Assembly (NCBI RefSeq): GCF_010682105.1
Contig: NZ_JAAGWH010000013.1
Span: 496,001 to 560,000 of the forward strand
Direction of reading: 5' to 3'
Source: Modestobacter muralis
GTDB taxonomy: Bacteria > Actinomycetota > Actinomycetes > Mycobacteriales > Geodermatophilaceae
DNA: 64,000 nt
Shown here: piece after piece, positions 60,434 to 64,000 of the stretch
How the letters are laid out: every line of letters starts with the position of its first letter
How positions within the stretch are numbered: position 1 is the first letter of the stretch
Notes under the pieces: generated by a model
The model's database searches: none
The model's input: the letters and a program-made list of their open reading frames with translations, nothing else
Told to the model about the DNA's origin: nothing
Made by a program: the position numbers and the translations under genes

Positions 60434-61765
60434 GTGGGGGACGTGGTGGTGGGCTCGCTCCCGTCGGCGCTGCCGGAGACGGTCGCGGCGGCCTCCGACC
60501 CGGCCTTCGAGCGGTTCGCCCGCCTGGCCCGGCAGATGCTCGGGGTGCCGGTGGCCCTGGTCTCCTTCGTGACCGCCGACGAGCAGGTCTTCCCCGGCGC
60601 ACTGGGGCTCCCCGAACCCTGGCAGGGCAGCCGCCGGACGCCGCTGTCGCACAGCTTCTGCCAGCACGTGGTGCGCACCCGGGCGCCGCTGGTGGTCACC
60701 GACGCCCGGGTCGACCCGCTGGTGTGGGAGAACCTGGCCATCCGCGACCTGGGCGTCATCGCCTACCTGGGCATCCCGCTGGTGGGTGCCGAGGGCGCGG
60801 TCGTCGGGTCGCTGTGCGCGATCGACGACCGGCCGCGGGCGTGGACCGGCACCGAGGTCGCGGTCCTGCAGGACCTGGCCGACGCCTGCAGCTCGGAGCT
60901 GCAGCTGCGCACGCTGCGCGCGCGGGCCACCGAGGCAGCGGTGCGCGCGGCCACGGCCCAGGCGCACGCCGAGGTGTCCCTGGCCGAGCGGCGCACCGTC
61001 GCCGAGACACTGCAGCAGGCGATGCTCACCCACCTGCCCGAGGCCGACGACCTGGAGATCCGCGCCCGGTACGTGCCCTCCCACGTCGGCGACCAGGTCG
61101 GCGGTGACTGGTACGACGCGTTCCGCACCGCCGACGGCGCCACCGTGCTGGCGATCGGCGACGTCACCGGCCACGACATGCAGGCCGCGGCCACCATGGG
61201 CCAGCTGCGCACCCTGCTGCGCGCCTTCGCCTACGACCGTGGCGAGGAGCCCTCCCAGACGCTGGGCCGCCTGGACCGGGCGATGACCGGCCTGGACGTC
61301 GCGGGGCTGGCCACCATCGTGCTGGCCCGCATCGAGCAGGACGCCGCGGGGACCCGGCTGCTGCGCTGGTCCAACGCCGGCCACCCGCCGCCGGTCCTGC
61401 TGCACGCCGACGGCCGGACGACGCTGCTGGACCGGCGTCCCGACCTGCTGGTCGGGGTGGACGCCACCCGGCAGCGGCACGACTGGGCCGTCGAGCTCGC
61501 GCCCGGGGACACCGTCGTGCTCCACACCGACGGCCTGATCGAGCACCGCGACTGGGGCGCCGACATCGACCGCGGCACCGCCGAGCTGCGCCGCACGCTC
61601 ACCGGGCACCACCACCTGCCGCTGGACCGGTTGCTGGACACCGTCGTGAGCCGCAACGGCGACGGCCGCGAGGACGACATCGCCCTGCTGGCGGTGCGCT
61701 GCCACCCCGCCGACCCGGCCCGCCCGGTCGAGGTGGGGACGCGCGGCCTGCCGGCGCTCGGCTGA
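60434..61765 (+). CDS. GAF-PP2C phosphatase (RsbU-like)
   Basis: A 443-residue phosphatase with an N-terminal GAF domain (about 20-160) and a SpoIIE-type PP2C domain (about 205-435) with V-G-G-D-W-Y-D-A near 220, I-G-D-V-T-G-H-D near 240 and R-E-D-D-I-A-L-L near 412. It should dephosphorylate a STAS protein. The GAF domain is paralogous to that of the protein at 14117. GTG at 60434 follows GAAGGGG by five bases; the longer frame start at 60395 falls inside a TACCGT (60391-60396) promoter-like hexamer. Confidence 0.88.
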   Translation: MGDVVVGSLPSALPETVAAASDPAFERFARLARQMLGVPVALVSFVTADEQVFPGALGLPEPWQGSRRTPLSHSFCQHVVRTRAPLVVTDARVDPLVWENLAIRDLGVIAYLGIPLVGAEGAVVGSLCAIDDRPRAWTGTEVAVLQDLADACSSELQLRTLRARATEAAVRAATAQAHAEVSLAERRTVAETLQQAMLTHLPEADDLEIRARYVPSHVGDQVGGDWYDAFRTADGATVLAIGDVTGHDMQAAATMGQLRTLLRAFAYDRGEEPSQTLGRLDRAMTGLDVAGLATIVLARIEQDAAGTRLLRWSNAGHPPPVLLHADGRTTLLDRRPDLLVGVDATRQRHDWAVELAPGDTVVLHTDGLIEHRDWGADIDRGTAELRRTLTGHHHLPLDRLLDTVVSRNGDGREDDIALLAVRCHPADPARPVEVGTRGLPALG

Positions 61766-61800
61766 GGCCCGCCGTCGGTGTGTGCTCTGCTGTGCCGGAG

Positions 61801-63000
61801 ATGACGCCGACCGTGAGCTCCCGGGAGCGCTGGGACGTCGTCGTCGCCGGGGCCGGACCGGCCGGGCTCGCGGTCGCCGCCGCGTGCGCGACCCGCGGGC
61901 TGCGGGTGGCGCTGGTCGCCCCGCACCTGCGGCCCTGGCACCAGACCTACTGCCTGTGGGCCGACGAGCTCGACGCGGCGGCCACGGCCCTGCGCGGTCC
62001 CGCGGGCGGCCCCGCCCTCGGCGTCCGCTACCCGGAGACGGTCGTGCGCACCAGCTCCGGGCAGCGGAGCCTCGGCCGCGGGTACGCCCGGCTGCACAAC
62101 GACGTCGTCCACGGCCTGCTGCTCGACCAGTTCGCCACCGGCGGCGGGGTGTCCCTGCCCGGCACGGTCACCTCGGTCACCGAGGACGCCGTCGGTCAGC
62201 AGGTGACGCTGACCGACGGGACGGCGCTCACCGCCGGGCTGGTCGTGGACGCCCGGGGCGGCGGACCGGGCAGCGCCCAGCAGCGGGCCTGGGGCGAGCG
62301 GGTCACCGGCGACGTCGGGGCGCTCGTCCCGTCCGGCAGCGCCCTGTTCATGGACTGGGTCACGCTGCGGGACCCCGCCACGCCGCAGCCGCCGGTCTTC
62401 CTCTACGGGATGGCCCTGGACGACGGCACCACCCTTCTGGAGGCCACGTCGCTCGCGGCCCGGCCGCCGGTGCCGCTGCCGCACCTGCGCGACCGGCTGC
62501 ACCGGCTGATGGCCGAGGCCGGGCTGCGCACCGCCGAGGACCCGGAGCGGGTGGCGATCCCCCTGGACGCCGCGGTCCGGCGCGGCGCCGGCGTCCCGGT
62601 GGGGGCCGCCGCCGGCCTCGTGCACCCGGCGACCGGCTACAGCGTGGCGACCTCGCTGCGCACGGGGAGTGTCGTCGCCGACGCGGTGCAGGCCGGGGCC
62701 GACGCCGCCGCGGTGCGCGCGCTGGTGCGCGGGGCTCGCCGGCGGGCGACCCTCGGGCTGTTCGCGCTGGGCCGGGAGGTGCTGCTCGGCCTGGACGAGG
62801 AGCAGACCGACACCTTCTTCTCGACCTTCTTCACCCTGCCGCCGTCGGCGTGGAACGCCTACCTCGACACCGGCTCCCCGCCGTCCGCGGTCGCGGCCAC
62901 GATGTGGCGGGTCGCCCGGGCGCTCCCACCGGCGGGCCGCCGCTCCCTCGCCACCGGGGTGGTCCGCGCCGCCCGACCCCGACGTGCCGGCGGTACTTGA
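61801..63000 (+). CDS. crtY: Lycopene beta-cyclase (CrtY family)
   Basis: FAD-dependent cyclase turning lycopene into beta-carotene, the precursor of retinal. The 399-residue protein shows the dinucleotide motif V-V-A-G-A-G-P-A-G-L near residue 11, V-V-D-A-R-G-G near 150, and cyclase blocks F-L-Y-G-M-A-L-D-D...L-L-E-A-T-S-L-A near 200 and H-P-A-T-G-Y-S-V-A near 276. Start ATG at 61801 directly follows GGAG; GTG at 61780 is possible. No other crt gene is in the window; it could support the rhodopsin at 22948. Confidence 0.88.
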   Translation: MTPTVSSRERWDVVVAGAGPAGLAVAAACATRGLRVALVAPHLRPWHQTYCLWADELDAAATALRGPAGGPALGVRYPETVVRTSSGQRSLGRGYARLHNDVVHGLLLDQFATGGGVSLPGTVTSVTEDAVGQQVTLTDGTALTAGLVVDARGGGPGSAQQRAWGERVTGDVGALVPSGSALFMDWVTLRDPATPQPPVFLYGMALDDGTTLLEATSLAARPPVPLPHLRDRLHRLMAEAGLRTAEDPERVAIPLDAAVRRGAGVPVGAAAGLVHPATGYSVATSLRTGSVVADAVQAGADAAAVRALVRGARRRATLGLFALGREVLLGLDEEQTDTFFSTFFTLPPSAWNAYLDTGSPPSAVAATMWRVARALPPAGRRSLATGVVRAARPRRAGGT

Positions 63001-63009
63001 AGTCTCAAG
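62996..63009. promoter_or_regulatory. Candidate operator before the VOC gene
   Basis: CTTGA at 62996-63000 and TCAAG at 63005-63009 form an inverted repeat with a 4-base spacer, overlapping the crtY stop codon and about 50 bases before the VOC start. Such TTGA-N4-TCAA sites are bound by some MarR-type regulators of ring-cleavage dioxygenases. Confidence 0.4.
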
Positions 63010-63055
63010 CACTGAGGCGCAGACTGGAGTCCTACCGACCATCAGGAGCCCCGCC

Positions 63056-63568
63056 GTGCCCGTCCAGCGCCTCAACCACGCCGTCCTCTTCGTCCGCGAC
63101 GTCGACCGCAGCGCCGCCTTCTACCGCGACGTCCTCGGCTTCCGGGTGAAGGTCGAGATGCCCGGCCGAGCGGTGTTCCTGCAGGCCGAGGGGTCGACCA
63201 ACGACCACGACCTGGGCCTGTTCGCGGTGGGCGCGCAGGCCGGCGCGTCCGGCGCCGGGCGCAGCACCGTCGGGCTCTACCACCTTGCCTGGGAGGTCGA
63301 CACCCTCGCCGAGCTCGCCCGGATCCGCGGGGTGCTGGCCGACGCCGGTGCCCTGACCGGGGCCTCGGACCACGCCACCACCAAGGCGCTCTACGCCCAG
63401 GACCCCGACGGCATCGAGTTCGAGGTCTCCTGGCTGCTGCCGGCCGACCTGATCACCCCTGAGATCGAGGCCCAGGGCGCCACCACCCGGGCGCTGGACC
63501 TGGCCGGCGAGATCGCCCGCTACGGCGCCGACACCCGCGGCGGCGTCGGGGTCAGCGTCCCCGTCTGA
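63056..63568 (+). CDS. VOC-family protein (extradiol dioxygenase-like)
   Basis: A 170-residue vicinal-oxygen-chelate protein. Two beta-alpha-beta-beta-beta halves: L-N-H-A-V-L-F-V-R-D-V-D-R-S at the N-terminus supplies the first metal histidine, Y-H-L-A-W-E-V near residue 75 the second and D-G-I-E-F-E-V-S near 118 the glutamate. Resembles CatE-like 2,3-dioxygenases. GTG at 63056 follows AGGAG. An operator-like inverted repeat is upstream. Confidence 0.87.
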   Translation: MPVQRLNHAVLFVRDVDRSAAFYRDVLGFRVKVEMPGRAVFLQAEGSTNDHDLGLFAVGAQAGASGAGRSTVGLYHLAWEVDTLAELARIRGVLADAGALTGASDHATTKALYAQDPDGIEFEVSWLLPADLITPEIEAQGATTRALDLAGEIARYGADTRGGVGVSVPV

Positions 63569-63575
63569 CCCCGAC

Positions 63576-63630
63576 GAGATCTGCGATCTCGGGCCGTCCC
63601 GGCCCGGGAAGCCACGAGATCGCAGATCTC
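63576..63630. repeat. Palindromic repeat unit 1
   Basis: GAGATCTGCGATCTCG (63576-63591) and its perfect complement at 63615-63630, with inner GGGCC/GGCCC segments. 53 of 55 bases match unit 2 at 63724-63778. Together with the flanking CG-rich segment this is part of a roughly 148-base tandem duplication after the VOC gene. Confidence 0.8.
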
Positions 63631-63723
63631 ATGCACGGGCGTCTGGCCGGGCCTGCGGACGTCGTCCGGCTGGGCCACGCGCCGTCCGGCTGCGTCCGCG
63701 GACGTCGTCCTGCCGGGCCCGGC

Positions 63724-63778
63724 GAGATCTGCGATCTCGGGCCATCCCGGCCCGGGTAGCCACGAGATCGCAGATCTC
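63724..63778. repeat. Palindromic repeat unit 2
   Basis: Second copy of the 55-base palindromic unit; arms 63724-63739 and 63763-63778. The spacer that follows also partly repeats the one after unit 1 (CGGACGTCGTCC core), so the duplication spans more than the palindrome. Confidence 0.8.
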
Positions 63779-63823
63779 ACGGACGGCGTCCGGCTGGGCC
63801 GGCGGACGTCGTCCGGCCGGGCT

Positions 63824-63891
63824 CGAGTGGGCAGTCGTGGTCGCCGACACGGGGCGGCGTGCCGTCCGGGGCGACCGTGACTGCCCACTCG
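63824..63891. terminator. Long inverted repeat before the thioesterase stop
   Basis: CGAGTGGGCAGTC (63824-63836) pairs with 63879-63891; after a 2-base mismatch GGTCGCC (63839-63845) pairs with 63870-63876. It ends four bases from the thioesterase stop and probably terminates it. Confidence 0.65.
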
Positions 63892-63894
63892 GCG

Positions 63895-64000
63895 TCAGGC
63901 GGACGGGCGGAGCAGCAGGATGCTGCTGACGGCGGTGGCGAGCAGCCGGTCGGCGTCGTCGACCAGCCGGGCCTCGGCCAGCGCCGTCCGGCTGCCCAGG
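63895..64000 (-). CDS. Hotdog-fold thioesterase, C-terminal part only
   Basis: The last 34 codons of a leftward gene that begins beyond the right edge. The visible product G-S-R-T-A-L-A-E-A-R-L-V-D-D-A-D-R-L-L-A then T-A-V-S-S-I-L-L-L-R-P matches the C-terminal strand-turn-strand of PaaI/YigI-type acyl-CoA thioesterases. Catalytic residues are not visible, so the family call is tentative. Convergent with the VOC gene. Confidence 0.6.
   Translation of the reverse strand, partial: LGSRTALAEARLVDDADRLLATAVSSILLLRPSA

Noticed and set aside
63576-63778. Palindromic units considered as a CRISPR array
   Set aside because: Only two units, palindromic throughout, with related rather than unique spacers and no cas genes.

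Overview
The window is very GC-rich, plasmid- and phage-free chromosomal DNA from an actinobacterium. The fhaA-fhaB-pstP-rodA-pbpA run with an adjacent tRNA-Leu(CAG), GTG starts, dense short operons, riboswitch-controlled thiamine genes and a DtxR-type iron regulon all fit Actinobacteria. Gene style and protein content (DICT and LOV domains, retinal protein, CYTH-CHAD) suggest a Geodermatophilaceae-like organism (Blastococcus, Modestobacter or Geodermatophilus type); this last step is inference. The pbpA-fhaA block lies close to oriC in relatives such as Mycobacterium, and three copies of a parS-like palindrome (5878, 29465, 53651) agree with an origin-proximal position.

Layout. 1-5300: cell-wall and Ser/Thr phosphosignalling operon, then tRNA-Leu. 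5350-13000: small metabolic and hypothetical genes, a CYTH-CHAD protein, a metallophosphoesterase broken by a deletion and a stop, and 6-phosphofructokinase. 13000-17800: GntR regulator, GAF protein and a single-chain EAL-DICT-LOV protein that looks like a blue-light-controlled c-di-GMP phosphodiesterase. 18800-25100: enoyl-CoA hydratase, the iron-uptake operon efeUOB behind a DtxR-type box, a convergent DTE-type microbial rhodopsin and glycerate kinase. 25200-32700: PASTA kinase, membrane proteins, cinA, NYN protein, PRC-barrel protein and a P-loop kinase, with several copies of a structured repeat. 32200-44700: partner-switching regulators (two RsbW-like ATPases, a STAS protein, a PAS/GAF/PP2C phosphatase), an osmoprotectant ABC operon, nucleoside hydrolase and gamma-glutamyltransferase. 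44800-53050: thiOSGE and ykoEDC (thiamine synthesis and precursor uptake), each under a TPP riboswitch, with an ABC exporter pair between. 53150-64000: SDR, argG with an ARG box, a SipW-type LamG protein, mntH and sodA, a second GAF-PP2C, lycopene cyclase, a VOC protein and a partial thioesterase.

Themes. Light and carotenoids recur: LOV domain, rhodopsin with a glycine where carotenoid antennae dock, and a CrtY-type lycopene cyclase. Metal and oxidative stress genes (efeUOB, mntH, sodA) share a DtxR-like box. Convergent genes are separated by long perfect inverted repeats with unrelated sequences. A dispersed element of about 59 bp with compensating arms occurs five times, once inside the 5' end of thiG. 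Several genes look leaderless, with a TANNNT or CANNNT hexamer ending exactly 6 bases before the start codon, and two genes are preceded by an 11-codon leader whose stop overlaps the gene start.
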